64,000 bases of DNA from Buxus sempervirens. Lineage: Eukaryota > Streptophyta > Magnoliopsida > Buxales > Buxaceae. How positions within the stretch are numbered: the stretch's first letter is position 1; the number at the start of each line of letters is the position of its first letter. The DNA lies in the NCBI GenBank assembly GCA_947561395.2, contig OX387190.1:27398858-27462857 (forward strand), in the 5' to 3' direction. The notes below the pieces were generated by a model. The model made no database searches, was not told where the DNA came from, and saw only the letters and a list, made by a program, of their open reading frames with translations. A program made the translations under genes and the position numbers. Shown piece by piece: positions 1 to 11,893 of the stretch.

Positions 1-1110
1 AGGACCTTCATCCGGACTCCGATTCCAGTGAACTTAGTTGCGTTGGACTTGTGTCGGGATGCTCTATCCAATGGGATAAAGCAGGGTACTTGGCACGGAA
101 ATCAAGGAAAAGTCAACTCTTGGCTTTTCCTTAAGTTTGACCCCCCGCAGAACCTTCATCCGGACTCCGATTCCTGCAAACCCAGTTGCGCTGGACTCGT
201 GTCGGGATTCTCTATCCATTGAGATAAAGCAAGGTGGCCAAATTTCATCTGATTAAAAGGTCAACTTTTCACCCCTCAGGGTTTGACTTTTTAGCCGGGT
301 TTTGCATTTCTAGCTTTCCTGGAGCGCAAAAATGAGGACCTTACAAAAGTTTTCTTGGAATATTCTAGGGCTTCCAAGTGTCCCACAAATGTTTTGATTT
401 GATTGGTAAAAATAACCAACCAAAGGTTTCTTGGAATATTCTAGGGCTTCCAAGGGTCCCACAAATGTTTTTATTTGATTGGTAAAAATAACCAACCAAA
501 GGTTTCTTGGAATATTCTAGGGCTTCCAAGTGTCCCACAAATGTTTTGATTTGATTGGTAAAAATAACCAACCAAAGGTTTCTTGGAATATTCTAGGGCT
601 TCCAAGGGTCCCACAAATGTTTTGATTTGATTGGTAAAAATAACCAACCAAAGGTTTCTTGGAATATTCTAGGGCTTCCAAGTGTCCCACAAATGTTTTG
701 ATTTGATTGGTAAAAATAACCAACCAAAGGTTTCTTGGAATATTCTAGGGCTTCCAAGCGTCCCACAAATGTTTTGATTTGATTGATTAAAAACCAACCA
801 AATGTTTCTTTTTTTTTTATTTTTTTTCAAATTTGCTGAATTTTCTCAGTTTTCAAGTTCAGAAGTTTGACTAACACGTGTTTGAATTGAGTTGATATAA
901 AAAATTATGACACCTTAGCTTGCTCTTTGAGTTTCAACCTTGTGTTTAATCTTACAAGAATATATTTTTTATTTATTTATTTATTTTTATATATATTTTT
1001 TGAAACATTTTTATATTTTCTTTGGGGTGCCTAAGGATTATCCACAGTGTTTAGGCATCTTAAGTTTGAAAATTCGAGCTGAAAAAGCCAATTTATGCAT
1101 TTTCTGCATG
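1..1110 (-). repeat. E0 leader: tandem-repeat region of a Tat retrotransposon
   Basis: Non-coding leader of a minus-strand Tat element whose body lies beyond the left edge. Two diverged copies of a unit of about 160 bp occur in 1-240 (shared ACCTTCATCCGGACTCCGA). From 354 a 76-bp unit repeats six times (starts 354, 430, 506, 582, 658, 734). Each unit contains the dyad CTTGGAA-N11-TTCCAAG. E1 and E3 have hairpin repeats at the same relative place, between gag and the PBS-proximal leader. Short open frames here are products of the repeat, not genes. Confidence 0.8.
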
Positions 1111-1249
1111 TATCCGGTATTAAATACCGGATAAGGATATGTCTTATTGTATCTGGTAACAATGACCGGATACCGCATAATCCTTTGTATCCGGTAATAT
1201 GTACCGGATATGAAGATAATTGTTTTTAACCGGCCTAAGTTACCGGTTA
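1111..1249. promoter_or_regulatory. Dyad array, E0 leader (4 sites)
   Basis: Four 23-bp dyads start at 1111, 1150, 1188 and 1227 (steps 39, 38, 39). The form is TATCCGG-N9-CCGGATA, which contains the core CCG-N11-CGG. The second site has one mismatch (CTGG) and the fourth has altered flanks (TAA/TTA). The same sites and 39-bp period occur in the E0 LTR. A role as protein-binding sites is inferred from the fixed geometry. Confidence 0.8.
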
Positions 1250-2585
1250 ATGCCGAAATGACCATTTTTGATTCATTTTTTCACCAGATTAGGTTTTTTT
1301 TCATTCCCACTTGATGTTCACCTTAATTTGACCTCCAAAACTTGCCCCAAATTGGGCTTGGACATCATACTTGCAGAATCCCCAAATTCATGAAAAGAAA
1401 ATGGCTTTACCTTGCCACCTTGTATTACCTTCAATATGGCATTCATAGTGTACCTTGGCCTGTAGAACATGCAAACGGCCTTCCTACATTTACACCCAAT
1501 TCCCCAAATGCAATTGTGTACTTTTAGCTGAAAACGTGTTCCTCCACCTTCAAGCGTATAGTTTTTGGGTTTTGGCTTAATTGGCAACTTAGAATTCAAG
1601 TCTAGTGATGCCCGGAATCGAATCACAGATCCCATTGTCATCACATCATTGACTCAAATTCTAAGGTAAATGTTTTCACTTTCGCTTTCCGAAGTCACGA
1701 CCTCGGTGCGCCAAGCTACACACATTCATGGTTCAACTTCCTATAGGTAAAAAGGTAGGTTGTGCAAAGTGTTTGTTGTGTTCAAGTGCAATTTAAAATT
1801 GTGGTAACATTCACAACGTCCCAGCCCCTTGCCACTCTTTTTCGTAGCCATGCATTCAATTTCAAGCCAAGGCACATATGACAATATAATGAAGCTAAAT
1901 ACAAGCAAGCAAGAGCCAAAGCAACCAAATATGCACAAAAATATTACATGCCCAAAAAGTGGTATAAAAACATGTTACTTGGTGCAAACAACAATTAAAC
2001 CATGGAAGCATGCTTGAAACCCAAAAGCATCTCCTAAAATTCCAGATTTTCATGCTCTTTTTTCATGCTCAAAGTGTAGGCCTATAAATTTAGCACTACT
2101 TGACATGATACCAAAAGTGTTTCAATGAGGTAAAACATACTTGAAAATGCCCAAAATATGCACTAAATTTTCAGATTTTTTTTCCTTGCTCTCATGCTCA
2201 AATCAAGTCCTCCTATACCCCCCCCAAATCAAAGGCATGGCATCATACAAACATTAATCACAAAAAAACTTTATTCATGGCAAACATGCTTGAATGCCCC
2301 AAAATACACACAAGATTTCCAGATTTCAAATATTGTATATTTTTTTTAGCTCATGGCCTTCAAACCCCAAAATAACACATGCTATCACATAATATAGCCA
2401 AGTCATATCACAATATGGGTTTTCTTTTCAACAAAAATCAAGCAACATGCTTATGCCTTTATCCATGTGAATTCTCTAGTCATACAAATCAAATTTGAGA
2501 TTCAAATATACACAAGCAGAGTAATCAAAATAGCAAGCATTCAAAAGAAAAAGCATGAATATACACAAAATGGCTTAAATCCACA
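1250..2585 (-). other. E0 leader, PBS-proximal part
   Basis: Non-coding leader. It shares blocks with the E2 leader (about 11.9-13.4 kb), the E1 leader (26.4-27.7 kb plus 49.1-49.3 kb) and the E3 leader (46.1-47.2 kb). Shared blocks include a start resembling TTGCCCCAAATTGGGC and a block around TTTCACTTTCGCTTTCCGAAG. No gene is seen. Confidence 0.75.
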
Positions 2586-2605
2586 AGTCCCCAGCAGAGT
2601 CGCCA
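2586..2605 (-). other. Primer-binding site of E0
   Basis: On the minus strand this reads TGGCGACTCTGCTGGGGACT, two bases downstream of the LTR end. The same PBS occurs next to the E2, E3 and (with one mismatch) E1 LTRs. Tat/Ogre-type elements are reported to prime with a tRNA-Arg; the tRNA identity was not checked here. Confidence 0.85.
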
Positions 2606-2607
2606 GT

Positions 2608-4895
2608 TGTGAGACATGGAAAAATCACCGGAATGATCATCCCTCCGTCAACACACGTGCTCAACGCAAAATTGGGAGAGTCGCCACCATTCATTATTTT
2701 GGGGTGTAAATGGGCACCAAAATCATAAAAAAAAGCAAAAAAGAGACAAAAGAAACATTCTCGGATAAAAATAACCCTACTTGAAAATCAAATCCAGAGA
2801 TGGGTAAGGGGATTAGATTATGAACGGGGGAAGGTATTAGGCACCCCCATTCATCCACACGAAGTGGTAGCCAAGTGTATGTTCATGCAAAAATAAGAAA
2901 GCTTGCTAAAATCATAGAAAACCTTGAAAAAGGACCAATGTATGATATTTTCACATGAAGATCTAAATGGATTCTAGATCCTCTCTTATGTCAACATCAT
3001 TTCTGGAATATCACAAAAAGATGTAAATCAAAGCACAAGTTATTCAAAAACCAAGTTGAATCAAATCCGAGAAATTTGGTAAAAAGTAATGCCATTTGTC
3101 TTGAAATCATTCAAATCCAATTTTAAATTGAACCAAACCAAATCCATTTGAAAGATCTTAGTAAATAAGGGACTCATGCAAAATTTCAAGTCAATCCGGT
3201 TGAAATCCTAGGAGTTACGCTCCTTTAAGGTTGCTGTTGCGGATAATCAAAAAGTGATAAGTGGGCAACTTTGGGAAATTGCATAGAAAAATCCACGAAA
3301 ATTGGTGTGATTGAAGTCTGAATGACCATCTTTCAAAAGAAACTAGCCTCATACAAAAATCCCTTCGGATGTGCCTTGGGTGGTCTCCCGAACAGGCCCC
3401 GAAGATCACAGATTTACCCAGAAAAATGCCATTGAGCAGTTCTGAGTAAATCGGCTACCAATAATTCAAATGGAGTCAAAAAATTATGAAACCAACTGGA
3501 TTTGAAAATAGACTCATAAAGGAGTGCCCAAAAACAAAAATCACTCGAATCGGACTTAAAACAAACACATGGCGCTCCGTCGAAGTGACAAGTTCTGTAT
3601 TTGAACCTGAACTGTCCAATAAACTTCGACAGAGAGGTGTCAAAAATCCGTTCGATAGAAATTTATGAAATTTGGTGGACGTAAACTAGACAGCCTCACC
3701 TTTCCCATGGTTCTAGAATTGCTCCAAAATTCATCCGGGCGATGAAGTTATGAGCGTCCGAAGTAAGGGTACAGGTGCTGTCCAGTCAGGCCTTTTTTGA
3801 GTAAAACCAATGCAAAAATGTGACAAAGTGTGTGCCATTCGTGCAAGATGAACACAAAACCTTTAAAAATCATCCAAAGACATTTCATAATTGATTGAGG
3901 CCATTTATTTAAGATTTATCACAATGAATGTAATGAATCCCCAAATGTGAGCCTATCCCGCCAAAATAGTGATATGTATGTGCAAGTGTGAAAAACCATA
4001 CAAGATCAATAGCATGCATACATATTCATCAAAATGAGGTTCTAAAATAGCCTAGGGTTCCGTTCCATTATCGTTTCCCTCTGTTCTCTCTCCCCGTTAA
4101 ACACGGTTCTTCAAGATAATCAAGGGTACTTTGAATATGAAACGGTTTACAATCAATCAAAAGGCTTTATGCTACATAGGTTCTAGTACTAGGATCAATC
4201 CCCGGTCTCGTTTCTCCTAGATCTCGCCTCCACGTTTTACGGCTAGGGGGAGTCTCGAGATACTTTGAGCCGGGGAAGGGTTTTCACACACAAAGAAGGC
4301 CTTATTCTACAGAAAGGTAGAAGAATAGATCTAGATCTAGGAATGTAAAGACAGAAAATAAAAGAAAAGTTTGAGGCTTACCTGGGTTCTGGATGCGATC
4401 CCGCAGCGGTTTTCTTCTTCTCTTGGAGTTCTTCTTGGCGAGAATTCAAAACAAGAGTTAATGGCCATTTGCTTGAGGAGGAGCCTCCTATTTATAGGCA
4501 AAGGCTAGGGTTAGGGTTGGTGATAATGGTAGACACAACATAATGTCTATAGCCCACCAACCTTAACCCTAAGGCTATTTCCGAGATTTCCCCTCATTTA
4601 ATGAAGGATACGATGGTAAAAGTGAAAAACTCTCGGAAAACCCTAATTTTGAGCAAAACTTGCGTATCCGGTCTGAGTTGCCGGATACACAAGGGCCTTA
4701 AGGTATCCGGTATATAATACCGGATACACTAAGCACTGCCTGTATCCGGTATTTGTCACCGGATACACAGAGGACCACTTGTATCCGGCCTGAGTTGCCG
4801 GATACAGGTAAAAATTCATTTTCTTCAATTTCTGTGCTGGCTTTCAAGGAGATAATGATTTTTGATGATTATTTGTGCAATTTGGGGTGTCTACA
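2608..4895 (-). mobile_element. E0 5' LTR (2288 bp)
   Basis: A complete LTR. On the minus strand it runs from TGTAGACACCCC to CATGTCTCACA and is followed by the PBS, so it is the 5' LTR of an element extending left of the window. A TATA box (TATAAATAGG on the minus strand) lies near 4490. The right neighbour is a PMD exon of E2, so E0 inserted into that gene. The flank is ACTTC; its partner is off the window. It belongs to the same LTR family as the plus-strand solo LTR at 55266-57571. Confidence 0.92.
4665..4804. promoter_or_regulatory. Dyad array in E0 LTR (4 sites, 39-bp period)
   Basis: Four 23-bp TATCCGG-N9-CCGGATA dyads start at 4665, 4704, 4743 and 4782, exactly 39 bp apart. The N9 spacers differ, so the arms and spacing are conserved while the spacer is free. 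The array is 91-230 bp inside the LTR start and roughly 170 bp upstream of the TATA box, an enhancer-like place. Confidence 0.85.
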
Positions 4896-6877
4896 ACTTC
4901 CCGGTGGCCTTCCGCTTCCTTTTCCTTTTGATGATGGGGTCATGCTTCTGTTTGGGGGATACCACCTCAGTCAGCCCTCATTTCCTGAGTCTTCTCAGGG
5001 ATCTGCCTCGAGCAAGGGATTATGCCTAGGGCCAGCTTGTCTACGATGCCCTATTGGTAGGCCTGCGGTGAGTGGTCTCTGGCCTGTCCTTTCCCAGAGG
5101 GGCTGGGGTTGGTTGGAGGTTTTTTTGGCCTTTTCTGTAGGTATGAATTCATTTTTCTTTTCTTTTTCTTTTTCTTCTCTTTTTTTTTTCTTTTCTTCTT
5201 TCTTCTTCTTTTTTTCTTTTTGCTTATCTCCTTTTTTTTTTCTTCTTCTTTTTTTTTTTTCAGTTCTTTGCTCGGGTCTATGTGGCCCACTTTCGCCCGA
5301 CCTCCACATTGCCTGAGGGGACATTCCCTGTGGCCTGTAGATGGAGTCAGATTAGGCGCAACTCAGAGAAGAGTCGCCCTAGGTCGGCCAGGGCTCACCT
5401 GGACAGGACCTTTAGGAGAGAGGTAAACATTTTCCTCTTATTCTTATTTTCTCTTTTCCCCTTTTTTGAGAATCTGACATTCATCTTTGTTTATTTATAG
5501 CTATCTGTTCCTCGTCTAGATGGCCTTCATGATGAGTTGGCTTTCCAGCCATTTGTGGACGAGGCATTCGCTCTAGATCAGCGACGTCAGAGGTACCCGT
5601 TCTTTATCGGCCAGCTGGGTAGTATATGATACCTCGGCGAGCGCTTCTTCTTCCAGCACACCGGCGAGCTCCGGATCCCTGTGGCTACTCCAGATACAGC
5701 ACCTTTCACCCCTCCTGGTCCATTTGACCTAGCTCATTTTGGCGATTGGGAGGCTGGAGATACCCTTTTAGCCGAGGGTGACTATGACGCCTGGTTTGGG
5801 CAGGTCTCAGTGGGTTGTCTTATGCTGCCCATGCCTGTTCGAGGTGGAGTTACCGAGATCAGAGGGGTGGTGATCCGCTTATATGATACCACGGTATAAA
5901 TCTCCTCCTGCTCCACTCTTTTTAGCTTCTTCCTTGTTTGAAATTATTGACACTCGTTTCTTCTCATTTTAGGAGGCACAGTTAGGGGAGGTCCGAGCTA
6001 GGTATGCGGATCTAGAGCTCCAGCTGGTTGAGAGAGATGCTGCTATAGCTGAGAATGACGTCATCATCATTGGATAGGCCGCTCTTATTGCTGATTTGCG
6101 GGCTCAGTTGGCCAGTGCTCAGGGCCAGGCAGGGCCTTCAGGAGTTCAGGTCATTCTTCTATTCTTTTCAACTTCTGCTTTTTATCTTTTATATTCTCTG
6201 TTTCTGATTAAGCTTTTTTTTGTTTTCAAGAGGATGTGGCAGCTTCACCATCCAGCTCCCGTACCTTGTCTCTTTCCGTAGAGGCTGCAGAGATCCCCGA
6301 GAGAGATATAGAGATAGCGGCCGAGGCTACTTCTGCTGTCGTTCTTGAGCCAGCTGAGCTTCCAAAGGTTGCCTCTATGCCTGAGAGTGCTCCTGAGCCT
6401 GAGATTGCTTCTGAGGAGGATCCTATGATTGCCACGGAGCCAGAGGAGGGTGGCTTTAAGGTTTCTGCGATCCCTGAGGCAGCTGAGCATGTGATGGAGG
6501 AGGACGTGCATGATGCATCTGAGCCTGAGGTGGCAGAGGTTCGTGAGGTAGCGGACCCCGTAGACATTGATTCATCTCCTGCTGCTGAGGATTCTCGGAT
6601 TCTGGATCTGGTCCCCTTGTCGACAGACACTTCAGTTTCTTGCTATATGGATCTTACTCGTGACGGTCCAGACGATTCAGTTCCAGCCCCTTCAGTTGAG
6701 CGGCGCCTCCAGTCGAGCCAGTGGCTTCAGTCGATTTGCCTCCTACTGGTGGTCCTTCCATTCTTGCTGACCCGTCTTCTCCTGCTAGCCCGCGTTTCTC
6801 AAATCATTATTTTATCCGATGGCAACGGCGAGGCGGAGGCGGTGGGGATTGACCTGCAGGAGATAGATTTAGATTAG
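4896..6877 (+). pseudogene. Plant mobile domain (PMD) gene carried by E2, 5'-truncated and decayed
   Basis: Homologous exon by exon to the PMD gene of E3 and read opposite to its host retroelement. The E0 LTR removed the 5' part. Remaining exons: tail of exon 2 (4896-5067), exon 3 (5264-5422, 159 bp), exon 4 (5501-5893, 393 bp), exon 5 (5973-6149) and an acidic Glu/Pro/Ala-rich last exon (about 6224-6877). Exons 3 and 4 have the same lengths as in E3, and splice sites are mostly kept. Stops: TAG at 5027, TGA at 5627 (Trp in E3) and TAG at 6075. The last acceptor looks altered. Exon 5 encodes a charged, coiled-coil-like stretch. Intron 2 has a long T/C tract. PMD proteins (MAIN/MAIL type) act in gene and TE silencing in plants; that is family knowledge only. 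Confidence 0.75.
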
Positions 6878-7091
6878 GATTATTTTCTTTCTATATCTGA
6901 TATCTGTATATATAAACTGGTGTATGAACTTGCATTTGTATAAAAGAGAAAATTATTCCTTTTTTGCTTCTTTTCTTTTATTTTTTTGCCTTTTATTTAT
7001 TTTCATCATGTTATGATTGTTATACAGGTAACAGGTATCCTTGGAAAACATGACTTATTAAAAGAAAGAGGAAAAAACTGTTTTTGTGCAA
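6878..7091. other. Spacer between the two antisense genes of E2
   Basis: AT-rich spacer after the PMD stop. It corresponds to 34.1-34.35 kb of E3. No gene is seen. Confidence 0.6.
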
Positions 7092-7211
7092 AAACCGCAC
7101 ATACAGGGCGGTTGTGCAAGAACCGCACTTGTCCCGTTGTTTTTAAACTCCGCGGAAATGCAACCGCGCATTGGGTGCGGTTCAGGCACAACCATTCTGA
7201 GTATGCGGTTT
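7092..7211. promoter_or_regulatory. Dyad array upstream of E2 DUF7745-like gene (4 sites)
   Basis: Sites of 23 bp, form AAACCGC-N9-GCGGTTG, start at 7092, 7120, 7161 and 7189 (steps 28, 41, 28). The second has a degenerate right arm and the fourth a degenerate left arm. The core CCG-N11-CGG is shared with the other arrays, and the AA/TT flanks match the E1 and E2 LTRs. The array ends 130 bp before the start codon, the same relative place as in E3. Confidence 0.8.
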
Positions 7212-7340
7212 TTGCTCTTTTGTAATTTTAAAGCCGCGAATCGCGGGCAGAACGTCACTTTGACGTATTGCTTAGGTCAGAAACCCCATTTTCGGAGATT
7301 TTCTCTCTCCTAGCTGCATTTAATCCACTTTTGACCATTA

Positions 7341-8965
7341 ATGGCCTCTGATTCAGCTTCTGCACCTTCTTCATCCTTTGTACCTGAAACATCAGCACCT
7401 AGACCAACCATTAGATCCAAAGCTCCAAATCTGACAAGGTATGCCATTGTAGATGCCTCGTATGAGAAATGGGTTGACTCAATGACCCATCAAGATAAAA
7501 TAGATTGGGACTTTACCAATCTAGGCCATATCCTCTCACTCCCAAAAGTTTCCCTAAAATGGGAAATCATAGAGGCATTGATCGGGCATTGGGAACCCCA
7601 ATTAAACCTTTTCAGGTTTGGGGAGAAGGAGATGACCCCTACAGTCGAGGAGGTTGAAACCATCCTCAATACTAGGTTCTCAAAAAAAATAGTCAACCCA
7701 CCTCTCAAACCAAGCTTTAAAAAGGAAGCCTCTACTTTTTTAGGAATTGGCAAGAAAGAGCTAGGGGAAGCTGACGCATTATTGACCCTATCAAAGTCAT
7801 TTTTGACTGAAAAGTTATTGAATAGCTCGAACCAGTCAGCCCGGTTCAATGCTTTGACCTTGATAGTGGTCAATCAACTTTTATTCCCCCGAGATGATAG
7901 CGAGGTTGATTTAGGGAGCGCGAAAGGCTTGCCCCTATGATCCTGGCTGAAATATACCAGGCCTTGACTGACTGTTATCATCGGAAGAAGAAAAGTTTCC
8001 TCGCCTGCGCCCCTATCCTCCAGGTAAAATCTGAACCTCTTTCTTGAATTACTGTTTTCATTGTAAAATTGAAATTTTCTAACTTGAAAATGCTTCCTTT
8101 TTCTTTGCAGCTCTGGCTTTTGGATCATCTGTCCCAGATGGAGGAGATAGACAGGCACTTTGCCTGGAACATGGATGTTCTCACTTTGATGAACAACCGG
8201 GGGTGTCCTTCTATCCCAGGAGGCAAGAGGGGGTGGTTTGTCTTCTTGGGGATGCTTCAGGATGACCAGGTGAGATGGCCTGGTACTTATCAGCCTTCTA
8301 TCGAGACGGTGATCAGCTTCCCCGATCGGAATTTAGCCGTGCTTATAGGCTTGAGGTCTGCCTTGCTCTATTTGCCTTTGAGAGTCATCCGGCAGTTCAG
8401 AGAGGAGGCTCAAGGGATTCTGGTACCTCAGGGCTACGAGGAGTTCATTGGTCCTCTCACACCGGCCACCATGGGGCTGTGCTATCGCCTGGTGAAGGAA
8501 TGGTCTCATGCCTGCTTCTTGAGTGGTCCTGTCTTCTCCAAATCGCATGAGAAGGACTACCTCTTCTGGATTAGGGAGCAGGCGCAGAGTTGTGCTTCTA
8601 TACCAGTGGATCCTCCTGTTGTCCCATGTCCTACCTACGAGGATCTCCTGGAGACTGAGAGGGCTTCTCATAGGCGGCTCCAGCATATATGGATAGAGGA
8701 AGCCCGGGCTATGAGACTGGAGAAGGAAGACTTGGAGAGACGGCTCGCAGAGCAGATACGGGCCCGTCGCTTCGAGGTTAGAGCCGCATGGCATAGGCAT
8801 GATGAGACCATGGCTAGGCTCAGAGATATGAGGACCAGACAGACCCTCTCAGATGATGTCATTTCTTTCCTCAGCGACCCGGATGCAGAGGGGGCTGAGA
8901 GGCTAGTCGCGGTTCAGGCAGCTCGGATCAGAGAGCTCAAGGAGAGGCTAGGGGATAGAGATTAG
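7341..8965 (+). pseudogene. DUF7745-like gene carried by E2 (frameshifted)
   Basis: Two exons. Exon 1 (7341-8023) opens with ATG and a Ser/Pro-rich N-terminus, then the block around GHILSLPK, EALIGHW and TPTVEEVETIL. Exon 2 (8111-8965) begins LWLLDHLSQ and ends in a coiled coil of about 100 residues. Exon 2 is fully open and close to E3. Compared with E3, 28 bp are missing near 7911, which shifts the frame in exon 1; the correct frame resumes as ERERLAPMILAEIYQ. The family assignment rests on motif resemblance to plant DUF7745 proteins, often found with retroelements; function unknown. The introns survive because the gene is antisense to the genomic RNA. Confidence 0.75.
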
Positions 8966-10038
8966 CCCCTTTATTGTATATTTTTTTTCTTTTTTTTTTT
9001 TTACACTCTTGTACAAAGAGAAACTCCATTAGCGGAAGGATAAAGAATACAAAATAGATTTTTATACTATTGGCCTCAGAACTTTCATGTGCTTGTAAAA
9101 ACTGACAGTTTAATGAAAAGTCATTGATTTCTCATCATCGGCCAAAATATAATTTTCTTTTTTTTGTGTGTGTTTTTGTTGTAAATTGGTCCATGATGCT
9201 TTAATCACATATAGTTTGATGAATTAAAGTAAGTTGGGCAAAAAGGGTATTTTAAATAATAAGGAAGAATCCATTCCGTCAACCTTTGAACCTTTAGACT
9301 CATCCCCAAATTTCATTCCCATCTCCAGGGATCATGCCAGTGCTTACTGGTTTAGACCTATGCTGAAAATATGCTCAACTCAAATTTGCTGCTCAAAATC
9401 GTGCATTCAGACCGGTTTAGCCAAAATCGCCTTTGATATGCGGTTGCTTGACCCCTCTGCCAAAACCGTATGAACAATGCGGTTTGGGCCAATCTGTACC
9501 CATAGTGTGGTTTTTGACCTTTTTTTTCTGTTTCTTTTTTCTTTTGTTCTTCTTCTTCTTGTGCCTTTTCCTGGCCAATATTGCCCCTAGTGCCTGTTAC
9601 GGTTTTCACTAGGGCCGGCTCATTTGCTCCGTCATTGCCAATCCAACACCGTGAGTTGAAGGAATATACCGAGATCACCAAGGGCTTGATCCATAGGACG
9701 AAATGAAGGCTAGGTTAAGTTTATGAAAGAAAGTTATTATAGGCTCAAAATTTTGATATTTTGAAATAGGACAACTGGGCTTACAGTCATGATGGATATG
9801 ACCCCAATTCCCAACATTTGCCCTCTTTTCCTCCTTTTGTATTTGGCTTTCATTTGCCACCTTATTTTTCTTCTTTATTTTTGCCCCTATTGACCTTGCC
9901 CCAGTTGCAACTGTAAGCCCTAGTTTGGGTTCTAAAAAAAAAAAAAAACGAACAGGCTCAACTTGGTTAGGCTAGGGATTTTAAAATTTTTAAAGGATAA
10001 AGAAAAATGGCCTCGGATCATTTCTTAGTGGTATTCCT
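8966..10038. other. E2 spacer between convergent DUF7745-like gene and pol
   Basis: About 1 kb between convergent 3' ends. It is homologous to 36.44-37.42 kb (E3) and partly to 17.1-17.75 kb. It holds several T/C tracts (polypurine in the retroelement RNA) and one dyad array listed separately. No gene is seen. Confidence 0.65.
9424..9513. promoter_or_regulatory. Extra dyad array in E2, between the antisense gene and pol (3 sites)
   Basis: Three 23-bp sites start at 9424, 9463 and 9491 (steps 39 and 28); only the middle one has perfect CCG/CGG arms, the others being TCG and CTG variants. E3 has no visible array at the corresponding place, so this is an additional or decayed site cluster. Confidence 0.65.
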
Positions 10039-11893
10039 TCAAGGGAAATATCGCTTGACCACGTCAGAGTTGATTCGCTCAGGAAAGTCCTTCCCATCCA
10101 TTTTTGATAAGATGAGAGCGCCTCCTGATAGGACCTTCTTCACCATATAAGGTCCTTCTCAATTTGGCTTAAACTTTCCACGAGGGTCCTCCAGAAATGG
10201 TAATATTTTCTTTAAAACCAAGTTACCCACTTGGAAAGCTCTGGGCTTCACCTTCTTATTGTAGGCCTTGGCCATTCTCTTCTGGTACAATTGGCCGTGA
10301 CAAAGCGCGTTCAGACGCTTTTCCTCTATTAAGTTGAGTTGCTTATATCTAGACTGAACCCATTCAGCTTCTTCAAGTTCTGTTTCCATAAGCACTCTCA
10401 GTGATGGGATTTTTACTTCAACAGGTAAGACTGCCTCCGTTCCATAAACCAAGGAATACGTTGTTGCCCCAGTAGAAGTTCGGATTGAGGTTCTGTAAGC
10501 ATGGAGAGCAAATGGTAGCATTTCGTGCCAATCTCTATAACTCACCACCATTTTCTGAATTATTTTCTTTATGTTCTTGTTCGCTGCCTCTACTGCCCCA
10601 TTCATCTTTGGCCTGTATGGAGCTGACTTGTGATGAGTTATTTGAAACTGGTCACACATCTTCTTCATATCCTTGTTCTTAATATTTTAAGCATTGTCTG
10701 AAACTATGGCCTTCGGCAATCCATAGTGACAAATTATGTTGTGCTTCAGAAACTTAAGAACATGGTTTCCTGTGATATTTGCATATGAAGCAGCTTCAAC
10801 CCACTTTGTGAAATAATCGATTGCCACGAGGATGAACCGGTGTCCATTTGACGCTTTTGGAGAAATCATCCCAATGACATTAATACCCCACATAGAGAAA
10901 GGCCATGGCGAGGTCATGCTGTGTAGCTCACTTGGCGGTGCATGCTTATTATCAGCATATATTTGGCACAAATGGTACCTCTTAACATGTACGCAACAAT
11001 CGTGCTCCATTGTAGACCAATAATATCCCAATCACAGTATTTTCCTTGTGAGCATGTGTCCATTCATATGCGGCCCACAAACTCCTCCATGCACTGTTTC
11101 TATCAATCTTTCTGCTTCAACCTTGGTGACGCATCTAAGTAGAACATTATTGTAAGATCTTTTGTACAACTGCCCACCACTTAGGAGGAACTGCCCCGCT
11201 AACCTTTGTATCGTTCTTTTTTCAGTGGATGTAGCACCCTCTGGAAAACCCCGATTATTCAAGAAATTCTTGATATCTTGAAACCATGGTATTTCTGCTT
11301 CTTGCGCTCCTTCTAGAACAAGACAGTAAGCTGGCTTGTCTCTGACTTCAATTTCGAGTGATTGGATGTCTACCCCTTCTGGAATTCTAACCATCGAAGC
11401 CAATGTTGCCAAGGCATCCGCAAATTGATTCTTAGACCTTGGCATATAGCTAAAAGAAATTCGAATAAATTTGGTACTTATTTCTTCCAAATACTGGTGA
11501 TATGGGATCAACTTGTGATCTTTGGTTTTCCATTCACCAGTTGTTTGGAAGATAATAAGGCTCAAATCCCCATATACGTCAAGTTCTTGAACATCATGAT
11601 CTAGAGCAGCTTGTAATCCAATTATACACGCTTCATACTTTGCGATGTTGTTTGTACACTGAAACCTCAACTTTACTACAATTGGGATATGTGAACCATT
11701 TGGCTTCACTAGTACTGTGCCGATTCCATTTCCATTCATATTTGCAGCCCCATCAAAGAACATCTGCCAGAAGTCTTCATTTTCCTCTTCTTCAGCAAAT
11801 AAGATAGCCTCGTCAGGGAAATTTGTCTTAAGAGGCTGATAATCTGGTAACGGATGCTCAACTAGATGGTCAGCGATTGCCTGACCTTTGATT
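10039..11893 (-). pseudogene. E2 pol 3' half: archaeal-type RNase H and integrase, broken
   Basis: Aligns with the C-terminal half of the E3 pol. It starts at AIKGQAIADHL, then the second RNase H (FFDGAAN, EACIIGLQ, YGDLSL, FADAL), then integrase. Stops interrupt it at the join near 11031 (CGA to TGA), at 10687-10689 just after the SDNA motif, and after KFKPN near 10159 (TGG to TGA). The natural end after RYFP is at 10039. The first integrase catalytic Asp is Asn (WGINVIG), as in E3. gag, protease, RT and the first RNase H are missing, because the leader is fused directly to this segment. Confidence 0.85.

Noticed and set aside
4995-5324. Lys/Glu-rich open frames on the minus strand and Phe/Ser-rich frames on plus
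   Set aside because: They come from the T/C tract in the PMD intron; low complexity and no conservation with E3.
7341-7940. Reading the E2 DUF7745-like gene as intact
   Set aside because: The 28-bp gap relative to E3 shifts the frame before the end of exon 1.
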